A DNA stretch of 49,287 bases. It comes from Prochloraceae cyanobacterium PL24a_bin.78 (lineage in GTDB: Bacteria; Cyanobacteriota; Cyanobacteriia; Cyanobacteriales; JANQIW01). Position 1 is the stretch's first letter, and each line of letters opens with the position of its first letter. Below the pieces are notes generated by a model. It saw only the letters and a list, made by a program, of their open reading frames with translations. It was not told the DNA's origin and made no database searches. The stretch spans positions 1 to 49,287 of the forward strand of contig JANQIW010000010.1 of assembly GCA_028281945.1 (NCBI GenBank), read 5' to 3'. Made by a program: the position numbers and the translations under genes. Positions 38,715 through 46,019 of the stretch are shown piece by piece.

Positions 38715-39026
38715 ATGCTACACCGCAAGATTTATCAACTCAGTCAAGATGCTCATGAAGTTAGTATTTTCTTGCGGGATCAACAACGCTGGATTGAAAA
38801 CGCTCTCATTGTTGATTTAGAAGGCGATCTAGTCACCATTCGCTATGAAATGGAAGATGACGATGAAATCAGTTCTTGGGAAGAAATGGTTCGTCTAGAA
38901 AGCGTTGGTGCTGTAAGCAAAAAACTAGCTTCGGTTTGTCGATATAATACTGAACTACAAATTGCCGACGATTGTCCAGAATCAGAGCAAATCCATCCTC
39001 AATATCCAGATCTTAATCAAGAGTAA
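38715..39026 (+). CDS. DUF6679-like cyanobacterial protein
   Basis: 103-residue soluble protein of unknown function. The conserved opening MLHRKIYQLSQD, the FLRDQQRWIE segment, the acidic YEMEDDDEISSWEEMVRLESVGAV, and size resemble a family (DUF6679) that I recall as widespread in cyanobacteria. The start follows AAGGAGAAA. The acidic C-terminal tail is variable. No functional role can be proposed. Confidence 0.65.
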   Translation: MLHRKIYQLSQDAHEVSIFLRDQQRWIENALIVDLEGDLVTIRYEMEDDDEISSWEEMVRLESVGAVSKKLASVCRYNTELQIADDCPESEQIHPQYPDLNQE

Positions 39027-39280
39027 GAAAAGAAAATCATTCAGTTAAAAAATTAAGTTGGATTGAAATAATTATCAATAAATCGTCTTTAGTATCATAG
39101 CAGTGAATTTTAAGCTTTAGGTATAAATTTTGACATAATTATTTTGTCGTCAGATTTTCCTAGGAGTTCAATCTCAAATCCTCATGCTTCAGTGCTATAA
39201 AAATACTCAAATCAATAGGGATTTCTTGATTTCTGTCCTCTTATTTTTTTTTGTCTTGAGTTTAATCTGACAAACAACTA

Positions 39281-39574
39281 CTACAACCAACTACTAACTA
39301 AACGCAAAACATCGGGAATTGGAGTATCAGCAGGAAACTCTAACACAGTTTCGCTATACCCTAAATATCCAGATTCAGTAAAATGTAAGAGCATTCGGGA
39401 TAAGGCTACCCAAACTTCTCGATCGAATTCCCAATCACATCCTTTAGCTGAATAACAAGATATTGATTTCAATGCCCAAAAATAGCTATTACGAACTATA
39501 GAACCGGTTTTTTTATAGTTAGGAAGATCTTCTTGGTTAATGAAAATGATATCATCTTTAAGTATTACCCTCAT
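39281..39574 (-). CDS. Hypothetical protein
   Basis: 97 residues, soluble, with a Trp/Tyr-rich middle (FWALKSISCYSAKGCDWEFDREVW) and a C-terminus ending in PADTPIPDVLRLVSSWL. Codon use looks coding and the length is typical of small cyanobacterial conserved proteins. I do not recognise a family. It lies between the DUF6679 gene (convergent) and the hydrolase at 39649 (same strand). Confidence 0.6.
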   Translation of the reverse strand: MRVILKDDIIFINQEDLPNYKKTGSIVRNSYFWALKSISCYSAKGCDWEFDREVWVALSRMLLHFTESGYLGYSETVLEFPADTPIPDVLRLVSSWL

Positions 39575-39648
39575 TTTTGATTTTCAATATGTTTAATTAT
39601 TATTCTTTAGTTTATTAGTAACTTAGATAACTCTTTAGTTTTGAGTTT

Positions 39649-40554
39649 TTAAACAAGAAAACTTAAGATGGCATCAGCTACGTCTTGAGATTTTTCTTCA
39701 TGTATACCTAAACTACCAGAAAGTTCAACAGTTTTTATCTCAGGTAACTTGCTTATTTCTTCCATTTCTCCTTTAGAAGCAGGAGGTGCATTTTGAGAAA
39801 TGATGTTTAAAACCGGAATAGATATGGATTTAAAGTATCCTAAATACTCCGATCGACTATTGACAGGATCGAGATGTCCCGTCACAAAAGCCGCAGGTGC
39901 AAACCTTGCTCCTTGTTTTTGAGTAATTTGCCATTTGTGATAAATAAATTCAGAAGTTAAAAGACTCTGATTAACGTAAACGTGCCGTTTATACATAAAT
40001 TTTAAAAACCATGGCATGGTATTTAATGAGTAAAGCAATTGTCCTATAATTGGGGATTGTACCATTTCTTTAATGATATATCTGATTTTTTCTGATGCTC
40101 CCATTACCCGAAAAGGCCCTTGCCAAGTGGGTGCTACTAACACAATTTTGGATACTAATTCTGAATAGTTAGCAGCAAATTTAAGGGCATATCCAGAAGC
40201 ATGACCTGCGGCTATAATGGTTATTGGTTTATCAAAAATAGACTGAATAAAGTCTGCTAATAATTGATAATAAATAGCAGGATTATAGTCTAAAGAACTT
40301 CTTTGGGAATCTCCAAATCCTAACCAATCTAAAGAGATTGTTTGAAATTTTGATGCCAATATTTTAGCAACTCCAGCCATTTCTTCTCGAGTAGAAACTG
40401 TACTAAAAGCAGGAAGTAATAAGACAGGATCCCCTTTTCCTTGTGTTTCATAAGCAATTTTAAACTCTTTATTTTGCCACGTAAATTTATATTGATGGAC
40501 TTGATTCTCTACTGTACTTAGGAAATTAGAAACTGAATTTTGTAATGATGTCAT
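39649..40554 (-). CDS. Alpha/beta hydrolase-fold protein without the canonical serine
   Basis: 301 residues from the MTSLQNSV start; an in-frame ATG at 40608 would add a hydrophobic MFSFLILLLISL stretch. The fold is clear: PVLLLPAFSTVSTREEM, DWLGFGDSQRSS, VTGHLDPVNSR and a late histidine in GIHEEKS. The nucleophile elbow reads GHASG, placing Ala where the serine should be, so normal hydrolase chemistry is doubtful unless Ser is shifted by one. Function is unknown. Confidence 0.75.
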   Translation of the reverse strand: MTSLQNSVSNFLSTVENQVHQYKFTWQNKEFKIAYETQGKGDPVLLLPAFSTVSTREEMAGVAKILASKFQTISLDWLGFGDSQRSSLDYNPAIYYQLLADFIQSIFDKPITIIAAGHASGYALKFAANYSELVSKIVLVAPTWQGPFRVMGASEKIRYIIKEMVQSPIIGQLLYSLNTMPWFLKFMYKRHVYVNQSLLTSEFIYHKWQITQKQGARFAPAAFVTGHLDPVNSRSEYLGYFKSISIPVLNIISQNAPPASKGEMEEISKLPEIKTVELSGSLGIHEEKSQDVADAILSFLV

Positions 40555-40773
40555 AAATTGAAACCGAGATACTAAACTAATTAATAATAATATCAAAAAT
40601 GAAAACAAATGTTTATAAAATTATAAAAAAAGATCCATAACTTTGACTTTTTGCCTCAAAAAAGTTATAATAATATGCAAAATTTTTCAAATAATCATTT
40701 TGTGATATAATATACATTATAAAGTATATTCTGATTTGTATCTTCTATCCCTATCATTGGAAACTATTATGAG

Positions 40774-41550
40774 ATGTTGACTCACCGGTCTTATCAAGAA
40801 ACTAAAAATTCTTCAAGATTAACCATCAAAATAGATGGTGAGCATTTCCCCTTGAAGAAATTTCAATCGGCGTTGAGTAATTTTCACATTGTTCTTTCCG
40901 AAGTTGATAAAGAAACCTCTTTAGATGGTTCTAAAAGTGTTGAATGGTCTGTTACCAATATTAAACAAGGTAGTCTTATTATTACAGCAGAAGCATCTTT
41001 AATTTCTGATGAAATTAACCCTCAAAGAAGGGATGAAATTATTAGTATCTTTAAAGATGGAATGCAAATTATTGAAAAACGTCCAGAACAACCTTTTGGT
41101 TTCTCTCCTAGGGCGTTAAGAAGTGTTAAGCAATTAAGCGAATTGATTGATCCAAAAGATTTTGCTGAAATTACTTTTCGTTCAGGTAATTGGGCAGTTA
41201 GTCTTAATGAAAAAATATCTATTAATATAGATGGTTTAACTAAAGATACTTATACATATTATGATTCCATTGAAGGTCAACTACTTTCTATCAATATTTC
41301 TAGAGGTATAAAAATTGGTATTCGGGACAATGTAAATAAAAATATTGTTAGATGTTATTTTCCTGAAGAACTTCTTTCGGAGGCTAAAAATTCTCTTGGT
41401 GAAAAAGTTTTAGTTTTTGGCTTAATCAAACAATATTGGCACGGGCATAAAATTAGTATTCGTGTTCAAAAAATTAAAATTATCCCTAAACCTACAAAGT
41501 TTTTTAGTTTATCGGATATTACAAAAGTTATGAAAGGTGAAGATGACTAA
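40774..41550 (+). CDS. Uncharacterised protein coupled to a PIN nuclease
   Basis: 258 residues; I recognise no family. N-terminal alpha/beta part (LTIKIDGEHFPLKKFQSALSNF, VEWSVTNIKQGSLIITAEA) and a C-terminal beta-rich segment (DSIEGQLLSINISRG, VRCYFPEELL, GEKVLVFGLIKQY) that looks like an OB-type fold. The stop lies 8 bp inside the PIN gene, so the two are co-translated. It might be an antitoxin or an RNA-binding partner; this is inferred only from position. Confidence 0.7.
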   Translation: MLTHRSYQETKNSSRLTIKIDGEHFPLKKFQSALSNFHIVLSEVDKETSLDGSKSVEWSVTNIKQGSLIITAEASLISDEINPQRRDEIISIFKDGMQIIEKRPEQPFGFSPRALRSVKQLSELIDPKDFAEITFRSGNWAVSLNEKISINIDGLTKDTYTYYDSIEGQLLSINISRGIKIGIRDNVNKNIVRCYFPEELLSEAKNSLGEKVLVFGLIKQYWHGHKISIRVQKIKIIPKPTKFFSLSDITKVMKGEDD

Positions 41551-42076
41551 AAAAGTAAGTATAGAGAAACATTATTGTGATTCTTGTATTTTTGTAGCTT
41601 TTCTTAATCTTGAACCTAAATATTATGATAAATGTAAAAACTTACTTGATGCAGCAGAAAGTGGACAAATAGAACTTTTTACTTCTACTTTTACTATGGC
41701 AGAAGTTAATTATATCAAAGATGAGTATTATAAAAAACAGGGTTTTAAACCTCTAACTTCTCAACAGAAGGAAGACATTATCAGGGATTTTTTTCATAGC
41801 AGTTGGATTAAATTTGTTGGTTTCGATCGAGAATCTGCTGAAATAAATAGATATATTTCACGAACATTTCAGATCAAGCCCTTTGACGCACTTCATTTAG
41901 CTACCTCTATTAGGTTACAAGTTGACTATTTTAATACTATTGATGGTCCTTTACTAAGAAAAATTAGGGATAGTCCAGATACTATAGATAATTCAATTGC
42001 TTATGAACCTCATTATCCTAGAAAAGTTATTGTTCAAGAGCCTTTTGTTTCAGGTTGGACACCTAAACTTTTTTAA
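41543..42076 (+). CDS. PIN-domain (VapC-like) protein
   Basis: 177 residues from ATG 41543 (an in-frame GTG at 41537 gives two extra residues). Acidic metal-binding residues of PIN RNases are present: Asp in CDSCIFVAF, Glu in FTMAEVN, Asp in KPFDALHLATS, and Asp in TIDGPLL. It is longer than typical VapC (about 130-140), with a C-terminal extension YPRKVIVQEPF. It overlaps the preceding gene by 8 bp and has AAAGGTG as its ribosome-binding stretch. Confidence 0.82.
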   Translation: MTKKVSIEKHYCDSCIFVAFLNLEPKYYDKCKNLLDAAESGQIELFTSTFTMAEVNYIKDEYYKKQGFKPLTSQQKEDIIRDFFHSSWIKFVGFDRESAEINRYISRTFQIKPFDALHLATSIRLQVDYFNTIDGPLLRKIRDSPDTIDNSIAYEPHYPRKVIVQEPFVSGWTPKLF

Positions 42077-42108
42077 ATTATTAAAAATCTTCATTATACA
42101 AAAGTTAC

Positions 42109-42957
42109 TTAATAAATTTTCCTCAAAAAAACAGCCACTAAAAAAGCTAACAATTGTACCAAAATAATACTAGGACCCGAAGGAAGATCGAATATACCAG
42201 AAATAATCATGCCCATAATACCACTCATAGCACCAATTACTGCTGAAATAAATAAAAAAGGCAGAAATTTTTGATTAATCAAACGAGAGGTAGCCGCAGG
42301 AATCACTAAAAACCCATTTACTAATAAAATACCAACGGATCTAATTGTTAAACCAATAGTAAGACATAACAAAACAATAAATAAATAACGATAAGTTTGA
42401 ATGGGAATTCCTTTAACTTTAGCGAGATCGTAGTTAACAGTTAATAATATTTGATCTGGTAAAGTATAAAATAACCCAATTAAAGTAACTAATAATAATA
42501 TCCCTAATAAAATTAAATCTATATTACCAATTGCTAAAATATCGCCAAATAAAATTGATAAAATATTACCTCGATATCCTTTTAGAAAACTAAATCCAAT
42601 CGTCCCAAGAGCCACAGAACCTGCTACAAAAATACTTAAAATCGTATCGCTATTGAGATCTGTTTTTTCAATTATATAAATTATTACCAGTCCAAAGACT
42701 AAAATAAATCCCAATAAAGACCAAAGAGGGGGTAATCCAAAAAAAGCTCCTATGATAACTCCTAAAAAAGTCGAGTGACATAAAGCTTCACCAAATAAAG
42801 AGAAACCCCGTAAAATAATAAAACTACCAAGAATACCTCCTAACAATCCTAGGAGTATTCCTCCTAAAATCGCCCTTTGCATAAAAGGTAAACTAAATAA
42901 ACTTACCCAATCTGGTAGGTTGGTGGCTATTATTTGAGGGTTTAAAAAAAGATCCAT
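42109..42957 (-). CDS. znuB: Zinc/manganese ABC transporter permease (ZnuB-type)
   Basis: 282 residues with about eight membrane helices, the ABC-3 permease family. It begins MDLFLNPQIIATNLPDWVSLF; a farther start at 43002 would deeply overlap the ATPase and is not chosen, though even this start overlaps znuC by 65 bp. Helix motifs GSFIILRGFSLFGEALCHS and the KVKGIPIQTY loop are typical. Last gene of the znuA-znuC-znuB operon. Confidence 0.9.
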   Translation of the reverse strand: MDLFLNPQIIATNLPDWVSLFSLPFMQRAILGGILLGLLGGILGSFIILRGFSLFGEALCHSTFLGVIIGAFFGLPPLWSLLGFILVFGLVIIYIIEKTDLNSDTILSIFVAGSVALGTIGFSFLKGYRGNILSILFGDILAIGNIDLILLGILLLVTLIGLFYTLPDQILLTVNYDLAKVKGIPIQTYRYLFIVLLCLTIGLTIRSVGILLVNGFLVIPAATSRLINQKFLPFLFISAVIGAMSGIMGMIISGIFDLPSGPSIILVQLLAFLVAVFLRKIY

Positions 42958-43711
42958 AAATTTTAAACATATTTTCTGGGGTAAAAATCTTACTAGGAGC
43001 ATCTTCTGCTACTAAATGCCTATTTAGACATAAAACATTATGGCAATATTGACTTACCAAATCTAGATCATGAGAAACCTGTAAAATCGTCCAAGATTGT
43101 TCTTGTTGTAGTTTAGCAAGTAAAGCGGCAAATTCTGCTTCTCCTGTAATATCTACCCCTGCAAATACTTCATCTAAGATTAACAAACGACGAGGTATTA
43201 CTAGACAATAGGCTAAAAGCACTCGTTTTAATTCCCCTCCACTAAGGGTGCCGATGGGTTGGTTGGCATGATGCTGGAGGTTAACTTGTTGTAGGGCTAT
43301 TTCTACTTGTTTTTTGAGAGATTTCTTAATACCAAAAAACCCTCTTTTTTGTACTGCTAATGCTACTAATTCGGCAACGGTAAGGGGAAAATTTCGATCA
43401 AAAGGGAATTTTTGGGGAATATAACCAATAGCTTGACCTAATTTTTTGAGACTTTTTCCTTTGCAACCCAAAATACTAATTTCTCCAGATGAAGCTGGAA
43501 TTAACCCTAAAATTGCTTTGATAAGGGTACTTTTTCCTGCACCATTTGGACCAATAATTGCGGTATTAGTACCTGAGAAAACTTCAAAAGAAACAGAATC
43601 TACTGCTAAATAATTACCACGAGAAACTGATAGATTCTTAACACTAACTACGGGAAAATTTGAGGCGTAATTTGATTCCATTGCTGGTTTCACTGGTGGT
43701 TTCACTGGCAA
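42893..43711 (-). CDS. znuC: Zinc ABC transporter ATP-binding protein (ZnuC-type)
   Basis: Cytoplasmic ATPase with Walker A GPNGAGKST (about 56-64), signature LSGGELKR, Walker B LLILDEVFAGVD, H-loop VSHDLD. The reading frame opens with TTG (43711), preceded at 5 nt by GGAG. A GTG at 43705 overlaps znuA's TGA (GTGA), and an ATG at 43681 starts MESNYAS. Any of these could be real. It overlaps znuA, indicating coupled translation. Confidence 0.92.
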   Translation of the reverse strand: MPVKPPVKPAMESNYASNFPVVSVKNLSVSRGNYLAVDSVSFEVFSGTNTAIIGPNGAGKSTLIKAILGLIPASSGEISILGCKGKSLKKLGQAIGYIPQKFPFDRNFPLTVAELVALAVQKRGFFGIKKSLKKQVEIALQQVNLQHHANQPIGTLSGGELKRVLLAYCLVIPRRLLILDEVFAGVDITGEAEFAALLAKLQQEQSWTILQVSHDLDLVSQYCHNVLCLNRHLVAEDAPSKIFTPENMFKIYGSFFKPSNNSHQPTRLGKFI

Positions 43712-44709
43712 GCTTTCTCCAAACTTTCTAAATTATTTCGCATTACCTGAAAATAATATTGAGGATTGGTTTCTCCAGATTCTAAAGGATCTAAAATTTC
43801 GATGGATAAGTTTAAATCTTCTGCTATACTTGTGATTCTTCTGTCATTTACACCTGATTCAGATAATAATGCTTTGATATTATGTTCTTCTGCTTCATTT
43901 CTTATCTGCTGAATATCTCTAGGGGTAATGCTATCTTCTGGTAATTCTACTACAGCTATTTGAACTAAACCGTAACGTTGGGCAAGATAGGGAAAAGCAT
44001 CGTGAAATGCGATAAATCTACATCCTCTAAATGGTTTAAGACGTTGTCTAAATTCTTCATGTAAATCGTCTAGTTGTCTAATATAAGCATTAGCATTCCT
44101 TCTATAAGTTAAAGCATTTCCCGGATCTGTTTCTATTAAACCATCTCTAATATTGGCAACTTGTTGTTGTGCTAAGATAGGATCTAGCCATACATGGGGG
44201 TTTCCTTCTTCATGATGGTGACCTTTTTTCTCATCGTGGTGATGTCCTGCTTCATCGTGGTGATGTCCTTCATGATTGTGGAGATGTCCTTCTTCATCAT
44301 CAATTGGTTCTATTCCTTCACTACTATCGATTTGGACTAGTTGGGAATTACCCGCATTGGCGATTAATTTATCTAAAAATTCTTCGATTCCTAATCCATT
44401 CATCACTAAAATATCTCCTTGAGCGAGGCTACGAATATTGTTGGGTGTTGCTTGATAATCGTGGACTTCTGCTCCTGGAGGTATAAGTATATCTACTTGT
44501 GAATTGGAACCGGCTATGGCTTTGGTAAATAAATAAATTGGCAGAAAGGTTGTTACTATTTTTGGATTTCGATTTTGTGCTAATGAGGTTATACTTGCTA
44601 AGGAAATTGTTGTTAGCAAGGTTAGAAATCCTAATACCATAAATCTTCTTGACTTAGTCTTCGATTTAGTAGATGGCAATAAAGATGCTTTAGCAAGGAA
44701 TTTGAGCAT
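43702..44709 (-). CDS. znuA: Zinc ABC transporter substrate-binding protein (ZnuA-type)
   Basis: 335 residues with an N-terminal membrane/signal segment (about 25-45). Metal-site His is in GAEVHDYQ; the disordered His-rich loop is a Zn scavenging segment (HHHDEAGHHHDEKKGHHH, about 147-164); then NPHVWLDP, AFHDAFPYL and a late Asp/Glu region. The His-rich loop and the Zur-like box before the gene argue for zinc rather than manganese. First gene of its operon. Confidence 0.93.
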   Translation of the reverse strand: MLKFLAKASLLPSTKSKTKSRRFMVLGFLTLLTTISLASITSLAQNRNPKIVTTFLPIYLFTKAIAGSNSQVDILIPPGAEVHDYQATPNNIRSLAQGDILVMNGLGIEEFLDKLIANAGNSQLVQIDSSEGIEPIDDEEGHLHNHEGHHHDEAGHHHDEKKGHHHEEGNPHVWLDPILAQQQVANIRDGLIETDPGNALTYRRNANAYIRQLDDLHEEFRQRLKPFRGCRFIAFHDAFPYLAQRYGLVQIAVVELPEDSITPRDIQQIRNEAEEHNIKALLSESGVNDRRITSIAEDLNLSIEILDPLESGETNPQYYFQVMRNNLESLEKACQ

Positions 44710-44753
44710 TATCTTGATGGGGAAATTAAATTTTAGTGTTTGGGTAAATTTTG

Positions 44754-44770
44754 AGAATGATTATCATTCT
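44754..44770. promoter_or_regulatory. Zur/Fur-type operator before znuA
   Basis: AGAATGAT-T-ATCATTCT, a perfect inverted repeat of 8 bp arms around one base, resembling the TGATAATnATTATCA class of Zur boxes. It lies 45-61 bp upstream of znuA and just downstream of a TTGTCA-18-TATGGT promoter (44788-44817), placed to block transcription. Confidence 0.7.
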
Positions 44771-44787
44771 TTTTGCTGAGTCCTATT

Positions 44788-44817
44788 ACCATAGCATAAG
44801 AATTAGGATTTTGACAA
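44788..44817 (-). promoter_or_regulatory. Candidate znuA promoter
   Basis: On the minus strand TTGTCA (44812-44817) and TATGGT (44788-44793), separated by 18 bp. The start site would fall near 44781, next to the operator. Confidence 0.45.
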
Positions 44818-44901
44818 ATTAATAAAGAATTTTTTCGTTTTTGCCAAACTAAAAAAATTTATGCCAATGGGCAAAACCTTTGGCACGATAATTATTAATG
44901 A

Positions 44902-45324
44902 TTAATTTAAGATTGCCTTAACTCCAGCCGTAGCTACTAAGTTATCATTTTCCACTATATCTCCTGAAACACCAATGGCACCAAAAACATTGCCTTCAGC
45001 ATCTTTAATGGGTAAGCCTCCTGGAAAGGTAATTAAGCCACCGTTAGAGTGTTCAATATTATACAAGGAAGCTCCGGGTTGGGAAAGTTTCCCTACTTCA
45101 CCTGTGGGCATATCAAAAAATCTTGCTGTGCGCGCTTTACGAATGGCGATATCGATACTACCTAACCACGCACCATCCATTCTGGCAAATGCTTTGAGAT
45201 TTCCTCCTGCATCAACTACGGCAATATTCATTTTGAGGTTTAATTCTATTGCTTTGGCTTTGGCTTTTTCTAATACTGTATTGGCTTGTTGGAGGCTAAT
45301 GTCTTTAATGTTTAGTGAATCCAT
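44902..45324 (-). CDS. GlcG/HbpS-like heme-binding family protein
   Basis: 140 residues starting [11 protein letters not shown] (the reading frame reaches 45375 but the extra 17 residues are unlike the family). Motifs: [58 protein letters not shown]. Family members bind heme or lie in glycolate operons without a set enzyme role. It may buffer heme or iron here, next to iron uptake genes; this is inference. Confidence 0.85.
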   Translation of the reverse strand: MDSLNIKDISLQQANTVLEKAKAKAIELNLKMNIAVVDAGGNLKAFARMDGAWLGSIDIAIRKARTARFFDMPTGEVGKLSQPGASLYNIEHSNGGLITFPGGLPIKDAEGNVFGAIGVSGDIVENDNLVATAGVKAILN

Positions 45325-45396
45325 ATTTATTTCTAACAAATGGCCAAAGTTAGTATAGCCTAAATTATGACACATTAATAGATCGGAAGTTTTAAA

Positions 45397-45500
45397 AGAA
45401 TGGGAAAATTTGGGGGAATGGGGGAATGGGGGAATGGGAAGAGTGGGAAGAATGGGAAGAGTGGAAAGAATGGGAAGAATGGGAAGAGTGGGAAGAATAA
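45397..45500. repeat. GGGAAGAATG purine-rich low-complexity tract
   Basis: Repeated GGGGGAATG and GGGAAGAATG/GAGTGGGAAG units, the complement-type counterpart of the CTCCCATT tract at 1906-2117. Between glcG-like and feoC genes; no coding potential. Confidence 0.75.
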
Positions 45501-45575
45501 GCCGTGGAATTTTTAATTTATATTCCTTGTTTTCAGGGCAATAAAGGGAAATAACAAGAGTAATTTAGTAGTAAT

Positions 45576-45803
45576 TTAATTTAAAGTTGGATTATTCCAC
45601 ACATAAAATTCAATAATATCATCAGAGCAGCAAGTACAACCATGACATTTTTCTTGTATTAATTGTTTTACTCTGCCTTTTTTAATTAATTTTTTTAGAA
45701 TTGCCCTAATAGCATCTCCATTCATCCGAAAGTGATTTTCTAATTGATTTAGAGAGACTCTACCAGTTTTGGCTACATATTCTTGAATATCCATGAGAAT
45801 CAT
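45576..45803 (-). CDS. feoC: FeoC-like iron transport regulator
   Basis: 75 residues. A winged-helix segment (MDIQEYVAKTGRVSLNQLENHFRMNGDAIRAIL) is followed by a cysteine cluster CHGCTCCSD (about 58-66), as in FeoC proteins that can carry an Fe-S cluster and modulate FeoB. It is third in the minus-strand order feoA-feoB-feoC, 216 bp after feoB. Confidence 0.82.
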   Translation of the reverse strand: MILMDIQEYVAKTGRVSLNQLENHFRMNGDAIRAILKKLIKKGRVKQLIQEKCHGCTCCSDDIIEFYVWNNPTLN

Positions 45804-45908
45804 AAGTTTTATTGCTCCATTTTTTAACTTAATTTATATAGGAAGGAGAATATTTTTTTTTAGAAGGAAATTGACAAAATAGATTTGTAAAATCAAGGAG
45901 ACGTAAAG

Positions 45909-45989
45909 ATGAAAAATCATACTAACTTTAGTGAAAGCTTATTTTTTTTACTAGATAATTTATTTTTGAGCATAAATTATGTATCTTAA
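45909..45989 (+). CDS. Possible tiny ORF (26 aa), plus strand
   Basis: ATG preceded by AAGGAGACGTAAAG, a good ribosome-binding stretch, opens 26 codons encoding a hydrophobic peptide (MKNHTNFSESLFFLLDNLFL...). It lies antisense in the feoB-feoC spacer. No homologue is recognised, and chance remains likely. Confidence 0.2.
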   Translation: MKNHTNFSESLFFLLDNLFLSINYVS

Positions 45990-46019
45990 TTTCTCCTTAT
46001 TACTTATTATTGACAGGAT

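Noticed and set aside
43702..43711. Longer overlap of znuC with znuA as a frameshift
   Set aside because: Both frames are intact and the overlap is explained by a TTG or GTG start with a nearby GGAG.
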